Assembly (NCBI GenBank): GCA_903904635.1
Contig: CAIVDH010000385.1
Span: 1-13,315 of the forward strand
DNA: 13,315 nt
Reading direction: 5' to 3'
DNA from: an uncultured Burkholderiales bacterium
Lineage (GTDB): Bacteria > Pseudomonadota > Gammaproteobacteria > Burkholderiales > Burkholderiaceae_D
The stretch's first letter is position 1. Each line of letters begins with the position of its first letter. Below, piece after piece: positions 7,289-13,315 of the stretch. Made by a program: the position numbers and the translations under genes. The notes below the pieces were generated by a model, which did no database searches, had not been told where the DNA came from, and saw nothing but the letters and a program-made list of their open reading frames with translations.

Positions 7289-8011
7289 ATGGCATCAACA
7301 GCTTCACATAAATTTTTTTCCGAATCTGAACAATCCAATCTGCATGAGAAGCAACGACAGGATTTAGTGCAGGCACTAAGACCGTATGGCACGCGTCCAT
7401 TTGCAGAGCTTGCAGAGATGACAGATGCGGAGCGATGTAAATGGCTATTCTGGAATTTGCATGAAAACATGGATGAAATCCGCTTGATGGAGCCAACCTT
7501 GCAGGGCCGCGTAACCAGTATGCAATTCACAGTACAAGACGGTTCTGATTTGCTGGGTGATAACCGATTGCAAAAGCGTTTGGATTTGTCATGCAAGTGG
7601 AATGTGCAGCTCACCTATCCCGGCTATCAGGATGAAATTAATCATACAATTGGAGATGGCTGGATTAATTTAATTATTGCCGATAGTGCGCCCGCATTTC
7701 CGGTGTTACGTGAAGGTCAGAAAGCTTATCTGGATGCAGATCATTCCATGTATCCGAATCAGTTATTTTTGGAAGGCTGGATTACGGATGGTGTGTGGCA
7801 AGAAATGCGCTCGCACTTATGTACGGCCAATCCAACCTGCAGGACAGATGTGGTCTTGCTCGACAATGTATTGTTTCCAGTAAAAAAAGGCTTTGATTTT
7901 GTTGCTGGTCCACCCGGGTCTATTGGTGTGATCAATATGGAGTTTCGTGCCTTTTCGCATCCGACTGAACGTCGTTTGCACAGACGCGGTGAGCCACGTC
8001 AACTTTCTTGA
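7289..8011 (+). CDS. conserved-looking protein of unknown function
   Basis: A 240-residue protein that I do not recognise. The ATG at 7289 is preferred over the GTG at 7283 because GGAG (7280-7283) sits five bases before it. There is no signal peptide or membrane segment, so it is probably cytoplasmic. The first 65 residues are charged and helix-like (for example RQDLVQALRPYG and ERCKWLFWNLHENMDEI); from about 70 the sequence alternates as beta structure would (GRVTSMQFTVQDG, LDLSCKWNVQLTYPG, DGWINLIIADSAP, GVINMEFRAFS). It contains four cysteines (50, 102, 178, 184) without a metal-site spacing. The C-terminus is basic (ERRLHRRGEPR). The 44-codon gene follows after 15 bp, and the two are probably co-transcribed. 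The serC terminator upstream means it must have its own promoter, which I could not place confidently. Confidence 0.75.
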   Translation: MASTASHKFFSESEQSNLHEKQRQDLVQALRPYGTRPFAELAEMTDAERCKWLFWNLHENMDEIRLMEPTLQGRVTSMQFTVQDGSDLLGDNRLQKRLDLSCKWNVQLTYPGYQDEINHTIGDGWINLIIADSAPAFPVLREGQKAYLDADHSMYPNQLFLEGWITDGVWQEMRSHLCTANPTCRTDVVLLDNVLFPVKKGFDFVAGPPGSIGVINMEFRAFSHPTERRLHRRGEPRQLS

Positions 8012-8026
8012 ATGATGGAGACTGGG

Positions 8027-8161
8027 ATGACTTTATTTTTACATCATGCGATACATCGCGCACCAGACCCTGCGCCTATTGATGAGCCGTACGATGATGA
8101 ATTGCCGCGCCCGTTACCGATACCAGATGATGAGCCTGTGCCTGACCATAATCCGGAGTAA
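8027..8161 (+). CDS. 44-residue acidic, proline-rich microprotein
   Basis: A short gene with a good Shine-Dalgarno GGAG at 8017-8020, six bases before the ATG. The product has 11 prolines, 11 acidic residues (7 Asp, 4 Glu), two arginines and no lysine. The first dozen residues are different in character (MTLFLHHAIHRA), after which the chain repeats blocks like DEPYDDELPRP and PIPDDEPVPD, suggesting an extended, disordered tail. It starts 15 bp after the preceding gene ends, so an operon with it is likely. Two upstream in-frame ATGs (8012 and 8015) lack a ribosome site at suitable spacing. Function is unknown; a partner or regulator of the basic-tailed protein upstream is only a guess. Its small size means it could be a chance frame, but the strong start signal and unusual composition argue against that. 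Confidence 0.5.
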   Translation: MTLFLHHAIHRAPDPAPIDEPYDDELPRPLPIPDDEPVPDHNPE

Positions 8162-8192
8162 AGGTTGTAATGAATAATATTGTTTTACTTTT

Positions 8193-9581
8193 TTAAACTC
8201 TGGCTTCTGATTCCAATATGCGTTGCACGCGGCGCAGATACCATGCCAGCGCAGCAGCAACCAAAGCTAAGCTGATGCTATTGCCTAACCAAAAGCCTGC
8301 TGCGCCTTGCAGAGATAGTGGCGTGCCAGTCATCACATTAAACCCCAGCAGGTAGCCGCCGCCCAAGCCTACACCCCAGAGCGCAAGCGCATACATGACG
8401 GTCGGCACCAGCGCAACTTTGTAGGCACGCAATACAAACGCCGTGCCTATCTGTATGGAATCAAAAAACTGATAAAAAGCGATGAAGAAAAATAATGGCA
8501 TTGCCGCCGCCGCTACTGCGGCGTCCGGCGTGTAGGCGGCAATGATTTCTTCACGTGATATCCAGACAATAATCCCCATTAACACCGATAGCACCACACC
8601 AAGCCGTATGCCTGCCGTACCGGTGAGTCGCGCTGATTGCATGCGACCAGCACCGATTTCCTGCGCAACCAGTGTGCCGGTTGCGTTCGCTATAGCGAGC
8701 GGCAACATATACAAAACTGTGCCGAGATTGGCGGTGATCTGATGACCAGCCACAGCAATGCTGCCTAGCCGTGCAATGAATAAGGCCATGAAAGCAAATG
8801 CGGTCACTTCTATCAGATAAGACAAACCCATAGGCAAGCCCAGTTTTAATAGCGCAGATTGTGCCGGCCATGAAGGCCAGCCCAGCCCTTTGCCGAAAAT
8901 ATGAAACTGCTGATAATGCTGACCCTGACGCAATATCAGCCAAGCCACAAATAATGCCAGCCAGGCTGTGACGGCAGTGGCTATTGCGCATCCCGGTGTG
9001 CCGAACGCAGGTAGCCCGAGTCCGCCAAATATGAACAGCGCATTGAGCGGAATTTTAAGCAGCAGCGCAGAAATTTGTATCGCCATCACCATGCGAGGTC
9101 GTGATGTGGCCATGTTGAGAGAGGCGTAAACGCGAAAGCTTAATGTTGCAGGCAAGGCGATGGCGAGTATCTGCAGATATTGCACAACTTTATCGTTGAG
9201 TTCTGCAGTTGGACTGGCAATAGAGAGCAACGGGGCAGGAAAACATAAAGCAACAGTGCCGATTAAAGAAAGAAAGAGAGCCAGCCAGGTACCTTGCCTG
9301 ACTTCAAAGCCTATGGCATCGAGTTTGCGCGCGCCAAATAATTGCCCTATCGTTGGCGAGAGCGCCTGCAACACACCAGAGAGACCGACAAAAATACTGA
9401 TGTAAACCGAGGCGCCAAGTCCCAGTGCAGCCAGGTCCATGGCTGAGTAACGGGCCGTCATCATAGTGTCGATGACGCCATTGGTGATGGTGGCAAGCTG
9501 GCCTACTAATATCGGCCAGGTGAGTGTGGCGATGCGCGCCGTCAGACTGCTTGCTGCTGGCGGCTGGGTTGCCAGGTTCAT
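8193..9581 (-). CDS. MATE family efflux transporter (NorM-like)
   Basis: A 462-residue inner-membrane protein of the MATE branch of the MOP superfamily, with about 12 hydrophobic segments in two related halves. The first half opens with PILVGQLATITNGVIDTMM and GLSGVLQALSPTIGQLFGA, the usual NorM-like helix 1 and 2 pattern. The second half has the matching GLPMGLSYLIEVTAFAFMAL and ANATGTLVAQEIGAGR. Family members exchange cations (H+ or Na+) for drugs or metabolites, exporting them to the periplasm. The start codon overlaps the stop of the upstream glycosyltransferase by 4 bp (ATGA), so translation is coupled. The specificity is unknown; known MATE proteins export fluoroquinolones, dyes and other cations, but here the neighbour hints at something related to envelope glycans. 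The end converges with the 44-codon gene at a 31-bp gap without a clear terminator. Confidence 0.9.
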   Translation of the reverse strand: MNLATQPPAASSLTARIATLTWPILVGQLATITNGVIDTMMTARYSAMDLAALGLGASVYISIFVGLSGVLQALSPTIGQLFGARKLDAIGFEVRQGTWLALFLSLIGTVALCFPAPLLSIASPTAELNDKVVQYLQILAIALPATLSFRVYASLNMATSRPRMVMAIQISALLLKIPLNALFIFGGLGLPAFGTPGCAIATAVTAWLALFVAWLILRQGQHYQQFHIFGKGLGWPSWPAQSALLKLGLPMGLSYLIEVTAFAFMALFIARLGSIAVAGHQITANLGTVLYMLPLAIANATGTLVAQEIGAGRMQSARLTGTAGIRLGVVLSVLMGIIVWISREEIIAAYTPDAAVAAAAMPLFFFIAFYQFFDSIQIGTAFVLRAYKVALVPTVMYALALWGVGLGGGYLLGFNVMTGTPLSLQGAAGFWLGNSISLALVAAALAWYLRRVQRILESEARV

Positions 9582-11296
9582 GGCGATTTACGCTGAAACA
9601 AACGGAAAGATTCATCTCGATCTGAAGCACGTCGTCCTTGCCACAGCAACGTCATTTCGCCATCTATTTTTTTCAGGGCTGTGACCCCTTTTTTGCGCAG
9701 TCCGGTATCTTGTACCAGTACATATTCGCAGTGGGTATCAGACAGTGCACCAAATTTTACTGGTCCCAGATAGGCAAAAGAGGCGCGCTGCGCAGCACCG
9801 ACGCCATCGGCAATAACGCAGCGATAATTTTCGGGAAGTTTTTCTGCAATTTTTTCAGCCACGCTTGCATAGCTTTTGCCATAGTTCAGCCATGGCAGCC
9901 ATAACGTCATCAGCAAAAGCCAGCAGAGAATGACACCGCCAGTCGACAAGACAACGGCGCGCCACAATACCGAAGGCCTGCGTGCCAGACGCCAGCGCAG
10001 TAGTAATAGCCATCCTATGGTGGTGGCCAGCGCAACGAGCAGCGAGATGATATTGAATTCAGGTTGAAATCCGGGCGCAAGCTTGAAGGCATTTTTTGCC
10101 AATTGCGCCGGCCAGCCAGTTTGTTTTGCTATCCAGCCCAGCCAGATGAAACCGGCAATGGCGCTTAGCGTCATGACTGAAAACCAGTCCACTGCATTGA
10201 TAGCGCCGCGTTTAAAAGTAGGCAGTCCAAAGGTAGCCAGAATAGCTAGCGGAGGAAGTAAAGACAGTAAATCTATATTCCCCGACAACGTAGAAAAAAG
10301 ACACAGTATCAGCAACGCCACCGCACCCACTACGGGCAACTGTATGTGCAAAGCAGCTTGCGTGCGCCAGGCGTAAACCGCCCATATGGCAATCGGCCAG
10401 GCCGGCCAGGCAAACCAGACCAGCGCTTTAACGAGTACGCCAGCGCCTTGCAGGCCAGGCCGAACTAGCATGTTGTTATTGGCTTGTAGCCAGGCTTGAA
10501 CGAAATCAGCTTGGGCAGGATCAATCCATTGCAATGCGGCGATCCATAGCAGCGGCAAGGCACAGGCTATTGGCAAGGTAATACTTAACTGTTGCCAGAG
10601 GGCGTTACGGTCGCGCCATGCAGACAGTATGAGAAAAGATAAGCACAGTGCCAGCGGTGTAGCCCAGCCGCGCGCGAGTACCAGCAGCCCTAATGAAAAG
10701 CCCAGCCCCACCGCTGCGCGCCGGCTGGTGGTATCAAATAAACAGGCTGCTGCATAAAAAGTGGCGGCCACTAATGAGACATGCAGCGCAGGTGCGGCAG
10801 TTTCATGGCTGCGCAATAGCAGACCAAGGCAGGCGGCGTAAATCAGCAAGCCGCCATCAGCCAATACCCTGCCGTAGTCGCGCGGCGCTGGCTGGCCGCC
10901 AAAGGCCAGTTTCAAAGGCTGCGCTTCATTGCGCCTGCCCAGTACATAGCCGGTGCGCCAGACTGCGGCAGCGCCGATGGCAAAAAATACGAGTGTAGAT
11001 AGCCGGGCTGCGAACGCGTCACCTGTCAGCCAGCCGAATAATTTTATTAAAATTGCGCCTATCCAGAATGCCAGCGGGCCATCTTGCGGCATGGGCAAGC
11101 CCACAATATTGGGCACCAGCCAGTCCGAGAAGCTGCCATGCGCCATCGTCCACATGATGCCGAAACCGGCTGCATCATCTGTTTTCCATGGATCGCGGCG
11201 CAAAATGCCGGGCAGAATATATAGCAGACATAGGGAGATCAACCCCCAGCGTGGCAGGGCAAGAGTGGCAGCAGCAGATAGGCGGACAGGCTTCAT
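9578..11296 (-). CDS. GT-C (PMT/ArnT-like) membrane glycosyltransferase
   Basis: A 572-residue multi-spanning protein that resembles the glycosyltransferase 39/83 families, which move a sugar from a polyprenyl-phosphate donor to an acceptor on the periplasmic side. After the first helix (about 15-32) comes RRDPWKTDDA with D35, D40 and D41, matching the acidic catalytic loop of PMT and ArnT. PMPQDGPLAFW (68-78) corresponds to the conserved PPL-type motif before the next helix. About a dozen hydrophobic segments follow up to near residue 470, then a soluble domain of about 100 residues with two cysteines (in YRCVIADG and THCEYVLV) that could pair in the periplasm. Length agrees with ArnT (about 550). 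Donor and acceptor are unknown; a lipid A-modifying role is possible but not shown. The start has no clear ribosome site. It overlaps the MATE gene downstream. Confidence 0.78.
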   Translation of the reverse strand: MKPVRLSAAATLALPRWGLISLCLLYILPGILRRDPWKTDDAAGFGIMWTMAHGSFSDWLVPNIVGLPMPQDGPLAFWIGAILIKLFGWLTGDAFAARLSTLVFFAIGAAAVWRTGYVLGRRNEAQPLKLAFGGQPAPRDYGRVLADGGLLIYAACLGLLLRSHETAAPALHVSLVAATFYAAACLFDTTSRRAAVGLGFSLGLLVLARGWATPLALCLSFLILSAWRDRNALWQQLSITLPIACALPLLWIAALQWIDPAQADFVQAWLQANNNMLVRPGLQGAGVLVKALVWFAWPAWPIAIWAVYAWRTQAALHIQLPVVGAVALLILCLFSTLSGNIDLLSLLPPLAILATFGLPTFKRGAINAVDWFSVMTLSAIAGFIWLGWIAKQTGWPAQLAKNAFKLAPGFQPEFNIISLLVALATTIGWLLLLRWRLARRPSVLWRAVVLSTGGVILCWLLLMTLWLPWLNYGKSYASVAEKIAEKLPENYRCVIADGVGAAQRASFAYLGPVKFGALSDTHCEYVLVQDTGLRKKGVTALKKIDGEMTLLWQGRRASDRDESFRLFQRKSP

Positions 11297-11365
11297 GCAG
11301 CGATTTGAAACAACGAGGAATTGAATGGGGTAAAGCAGTCGGCGCTATTTTGCCGCAATCAAAAC

Positions 11366-11392
11366 AAAAAGGCAGCTCACGCTGCCTTTTTT
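11366..11392 (-). terminator. intrinsic terminator of rpmE2
   Basis: GGCAGC (11371-11376) and GCTGCC (11381-11386) form a stem around a 4-base loop, flanked by A runs on one side and T runs on the other, so the pairing extends to 11 bp. It lies 17 bp past the rpmE2 stop and has a T run on both strands, so it could act in either direction. It isolates rpmE2 from the glycosyltransferase gene. Confidence 0.92.
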
Positions 11393-11408
11393 GTATAGCA
11401 CAACAAGC

Positions 11409-11675
11409 TTAGCCCGCAGCTTTGGTTTTTGAGCCGACACCGCCGAATTTCTGACGGAATTTCTCGACGCGACCAGCAGTATCGACAATTTTGTGTTTGC
11501 CGGTGTAAAACGGATGTGACTCAGACGATACCTCGACCTTGAGCAGGGGATAGTCCTTGCCTTCAAAGTTGGTGGTTTCGCGGGTTTGTACGGTAGAACG
11601 GGTGATGAATTTGAAATCGCACGACAGATCGTGGACTACAACTTCACGGTATTCAGGGTGTATGCCTTCTCTCAT
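11409..11675 (-). CDS. rpmE2: 50S ribosomal protein L31 type B
   Basis: An 88-residue ribosomal protein of the large subunit. [19 protein letters not shown] opens the protein, and [20 protein letters not shown] (50-69) and VEKFRQKFG complete the L31 pattern. The longer length and the presence of one cysteine only (C19), without the paired cysteines that bind zinc in type A L31, mark it as the zinc-independent type B. In some bacteria type B replaces the zinc form when zinc is scarce under Zur control; in many betaproteobacteria it is the only or main copy, so that regulation should not be assumed here. It follows rho, the usual betaproteobacterial order. The ATG at 11675 is confirmed by family alignment. 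Confidence 0.95.
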   Translation of the reverse strand: MREGIHPEYREVVVHDLSCDFKFITRSTVQTRETTNFEGKDYPLLKVEVSSESHPFYTGKHKIVDTAGRVEKFRQKFGGVGSKTKAAG

Positions 11676-11772
11676 TGCATTCTCACTAAGTTTGGGTAGC
11701 CAATCGTCACTTCGTCGGTCTCACTGCTTCCTGACCCGATTGATGACCACTTGCCCGGTTAAAAGAAACGGG

Positions 11773-11778
11773 ATTATA
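11773..11778 (-). promoter_or_regulatory. possible -10 element for rpmE2
   Basis: A perfect TATAAT on the minus strand lies between the rho terminator hairpin and rpmE2. No good -35 is found 16-18 bp upstream. It would give a leader of about 90 bases that can fold (CCCG near 11770 with CGGG near 11755), perhaps a site for L31 autoregulation. Confidence 0.45.
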
Positions 11779-11802
11779 TAAGAAATTCAGTTAAATCAGG
11801 AA

Positions 11803-11852
11803 AATCAGACCCTTAGAAAAAAACTAAGAAATTAACTAAGGTAGGGCTGATT
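11803..11852 (-). terminator. hairpin at the end of rho, probable terminator
   Basis: AATCAG (11803-11808) pairs with CTGATT (11847-11852), and CCTTAG (11811-11816) with CTAAGG (11836-11841), with an asymmetric internal loop. A second CTAAG copy on the plus strand (11824-11828) can compete, giving a small alternative hairpin around a run of seven bases. The far arm overlaps the rho stop codon by two bases. The T run after the stem is broken (ATTTTCCTGATTT), so termination may be partial and allow read-through into rpmE2. Confidence 0.55.
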
Positions 11853-13113
11853 AACTGCCACGCCGCATCATGTCAAAAAATTCAGCGTTGTTCTTGGTGG
11901 ATTTCATCTTGTCGAGTATGAATTCCATCGCTTCGATATCGTCCATGCCGTAGAGGAGCTTACGCAGCACCCAGACTTTTTGCAAAATATCGGGCTTGAT
12001 CAACAGCTCTTCACGACGGGTCCCAGATTTATTGAGGTTAATGGCAGGATAGACGCGCTTCTCGGCCAAGCGGCGTTCCAGATGCACTTCCATATTGCCG
12101 GTACCTTTGAATTCTTCAAAGATCACGTCATCCATACGGCTGCCGGTTTCGATGAGGGCCGTGGCGATGATGGTCAGTGAGCCGCCTTCTTCGATGTTAC
12201 GTGCCGCGCCAAAGAAACGCTTGGGGCGTTGCAGTGCATTGGCATCCACACCACCGGTCAGTACTTTGCCGGAGGCAGGAATAACGGTGTTATAGGCGCG
12301 CGCCAGACGGGTGATTGAATCAAGCAGAATCACGACGTCTTTTTTCATTTCTACCAGACGCTTGGCTTTTTCCAGCACCATCTCGGCCACTTGTACGTGG
12401 CGTGTGGCCGGCTCGTCAAAGGTCGAGGCTACGACTTCGCCGCGCACTGAGCGCTGCATCTCCGTGACTTCTTCAGGGCGTTCATCAATCAGCAGCACAA
12501 TGAGTGTGGCTTCCGGATGATTGGCGGTGATCGCATGCGCGATATGCTGCAGAATCACCGACTTGCCGGATTTCGGTGAGGCCACTAACAAACCACGCTG
12601 GCCTTTGCCGATAGGTGCAATCAGATCAATAATGCGGCCAGTAATATTTTCGTCGCCACGCATGTCACGCTCTAACAGCAGCGGCTGATTCGGATGCAGT
12701 GGCGTTAAGTTTTCAAACAAAATCTTGTGCTTGGATGCTTCCGGTGATTCACCGTTTACCTTGTCCACCTTGACCAGTGCGAAATAGCGTTCGCCATCCT
12801 TGGGGGTGCGTACTTCGCCTTCTATCGAATCACCGGTGTGCAGGTTGAAGCGACGGATTTGCGAAGGCGATATGTAAATATCATCGGTAGAGGCCATGTA
12901 GCTGGCGTCGGGCGAGCGTAAAAAGCCAAAGCCGTCAGGCAGGACTTCAAGCACGCCATCACCAAAAATCTGTTCGCCGGATTTGGCGCGTCGCTTGAGG
13001 ATGGCAAACATCAACTCTTGCTTGCGCAGGCGCGCCGCATTATCGATATCGAGGCTAATGGCCATTTCCAGAAGGGCCGAAACGTGTAGTGCTTTTAGTT
13101 CAGATAAGTGCAT
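11851..13113 (-). CDS. rho: transcription termination factor Rho
   Basis: A 420-residue hexameric RNA helicase that binds C-rich RNA and releases it from RNA polymerase. The N-terminal domain is [18 protein letters not shown], followed by the RNA-binding OB fold with DGFGFLRS (60-67) and the aromatic-basic [13 protein letters not shown]. The ATPase core has Walker A ASPKSGKS (178-185), Walker B VILLD (261-265), the Q-loop [13 protein letters not shown] (278-290) and the arginine finger R366 in SGTRREE. Numbering matches E. coli Rho (419 residues) almost exactly. I chose the ATG at 13113 over the in-frame TTG two codons upstream because Rho proteins begin MHLSEL or MNLTEL. It sits between trxA and rpmE2, a conserved betaproteobacterial order. 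Confidence 0.98.
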   Translation of the reverse strand: MHLSELKALHVSALLEMAISLDIDNAARLRKQELMFAILKRRAKSGEQIFGDGVLEVLPDGFGFLRSPDASYMASTDDIYISPSQIRRFNLHTGDSIEGEVRTPKDGERYFALVKVDKVNGESPEASKHKILFENLTPLHPNQPLLLERDMRGDENITGRIIDLIAPIGKGQRGLLVASPKSGKSVILQHIAHAITANHPEATLIVLLIDERPEEVTEMQRSVRGEVVASTFDEPATRHVQVAEMVLEKAKRLVEMKKDVVILLDSITRLARAYNTVIPASGKVLTGGVDANALQRPKRFFGAARNIEEGGSLTIIATALIETGSRMDDVIFEEFKGTGNMEVHLERRLAEKRVYPAINLNKSGTRREELLIKPDILQKVWVLRKLLYGMDDIEAMEFILDKMKSTKNNAEFFDMMRRGS

Positions 13114-13183
13114 AGTCAAGTGCCGCGCAGTGCGGATTTCAGGTGGGGGAGGGTACGACGGAGTAAGAGAATCGGGAAGTAAA

Positions 13184-13209
13184 CGCGGCGGTACGGACGC
13201 ACCACCGCG
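13184..13209 (-). terminator. hairpin between trxA and rho, probable trxA terminator or rho leader attenuator
   Basis: A 9-bp GC-rich stem (13184-13192 with 13201-13209, one G-T pair) with an 8-base loop lies 12 bp after the trxA stop. On the minus strand it is followed by TTTACTT, a short, imperfect T tract. It could end the trxA transcript or act within a rho leader; Rho is known to control its own expression by early termination. Confidence 0.5.
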
Positions 13210-13221
13210 GGCAATTCATAT

Positions 13222-13315
13222 TCAGATATTGCTATCAATGAAGGAGGTCAGTTGGCCTTTGGCCAATGCACCCACTTTTTGGGCCGCCGGCACACCGTTC
13301 TTAAACAAAATCAGC
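13222..13315 (-). CDS. trxA: thioredoxin, C-terminal end (partial)
   Basis: The last 30 codons of a gene that begins beyond the right edge of the window. The translation [20 protein letters not shown] followed by [10 protein letters not shown] matches the end of thioredoxin: the LILFKNG strand and G-V-P turn, then the final amphipathic helix. The catalytic WCGPC lies outside the window. Thioredoxin reduces disulfides in cytoplasmic proteins. Its place directly upstream of rho on the same strand is conserved in many beta- and gammaproteobacteria, which supports the call. Confidence 0.9.
   Translation of the reverse strand, partial: LILFKNGVPAAQKVGALAKGQLTSFIDSNI

Noticed and set aside
7213..7614. 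133-codon minus-strand frame opposite the unknown gene
   Set aside because: Rich in Cys and Ser in a pattern typical of antisense translation, with no ribosome site; the plus-strand frame has a better start and continues for 240 codons.
8551..8991. 146-codon minus-strand frame within the MATE gene
   Set aside because: An off-frame reading of a clear membrane transporter gene.
13114..13119. TTG start two codons upstream of the rho ATG
   Set aside because: Rho proteins of the family start at the equivalent of the ATG at 13113 (MHLSEL); no ribosome site favours the TTG.

Overview
The window reads as an ordinary stretch of a proteobacterial chromosome, most likely a betaproteobacterium of the Burkholderiales, perhaps Oxalobacteraceae. 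This taxonomy is inferred from the trxA-rho-rpmE2 order, the style of the proteins and the moderate GC content; no search was run. There is no tRNA, rRNA, CRISPR array, insertion sequence, integrase or phage gene. Twelve complete protein genes are supported, including one of 44 codons, plus the 3' end of a thirteenth.

Layout from left to right. Positions 1-317 are AT-rich and hold no convincing gene. An AMP-forming acyl-CoA synthetase follows on the plus strand (318-1955). It converges, across a long hairpin, on a small secreted protein of unknown role (2039-2596, minus) that lies behind an MFS transporter of the ACS family (2640-3923, minus). Next, still on the minus strand, are modC and modB (4035-5806), the ATPase and permease of a molybdate importer, without modA. 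A 233-bp divergent control region separates modB from serC (6040-7119, plus). It has a promoter facing each way, a near-perfect 24-bp palindrome over the modB promoter that looks like a ModE-type operator, and several short repeats. serC ends at a textbook terminator.

Then come a protein of unknown function (7289-8011) and, 15 bp later, a 44-residue acidic, proline-rich microprotein (8027-8161). On the minus strand, a GT-C (PMT/ArnT-like) membrane glycosyltransferase (9578-11296) overlaps a MATE-family exporter (8193-9581) by 4 bp. The right end is the core block trxA (partial) - rho - rpmE2, also on the minus strand, with hairpins after each gene.

Most genes are housekeeping or transport functions that act independently. 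The units that appear to work together are modB-modC (molybdate uptake), the glycosyltransferase-MATE pair (membrane glycan or efflux, role unknown) and the two-gene unknown unit at 7289-8161. I found no convincing evidence of a new defence or mobile system. The most informative novel signals are the modB operator/promoter, the repeats between modB and serC, and the unrecognised two-gene unit.
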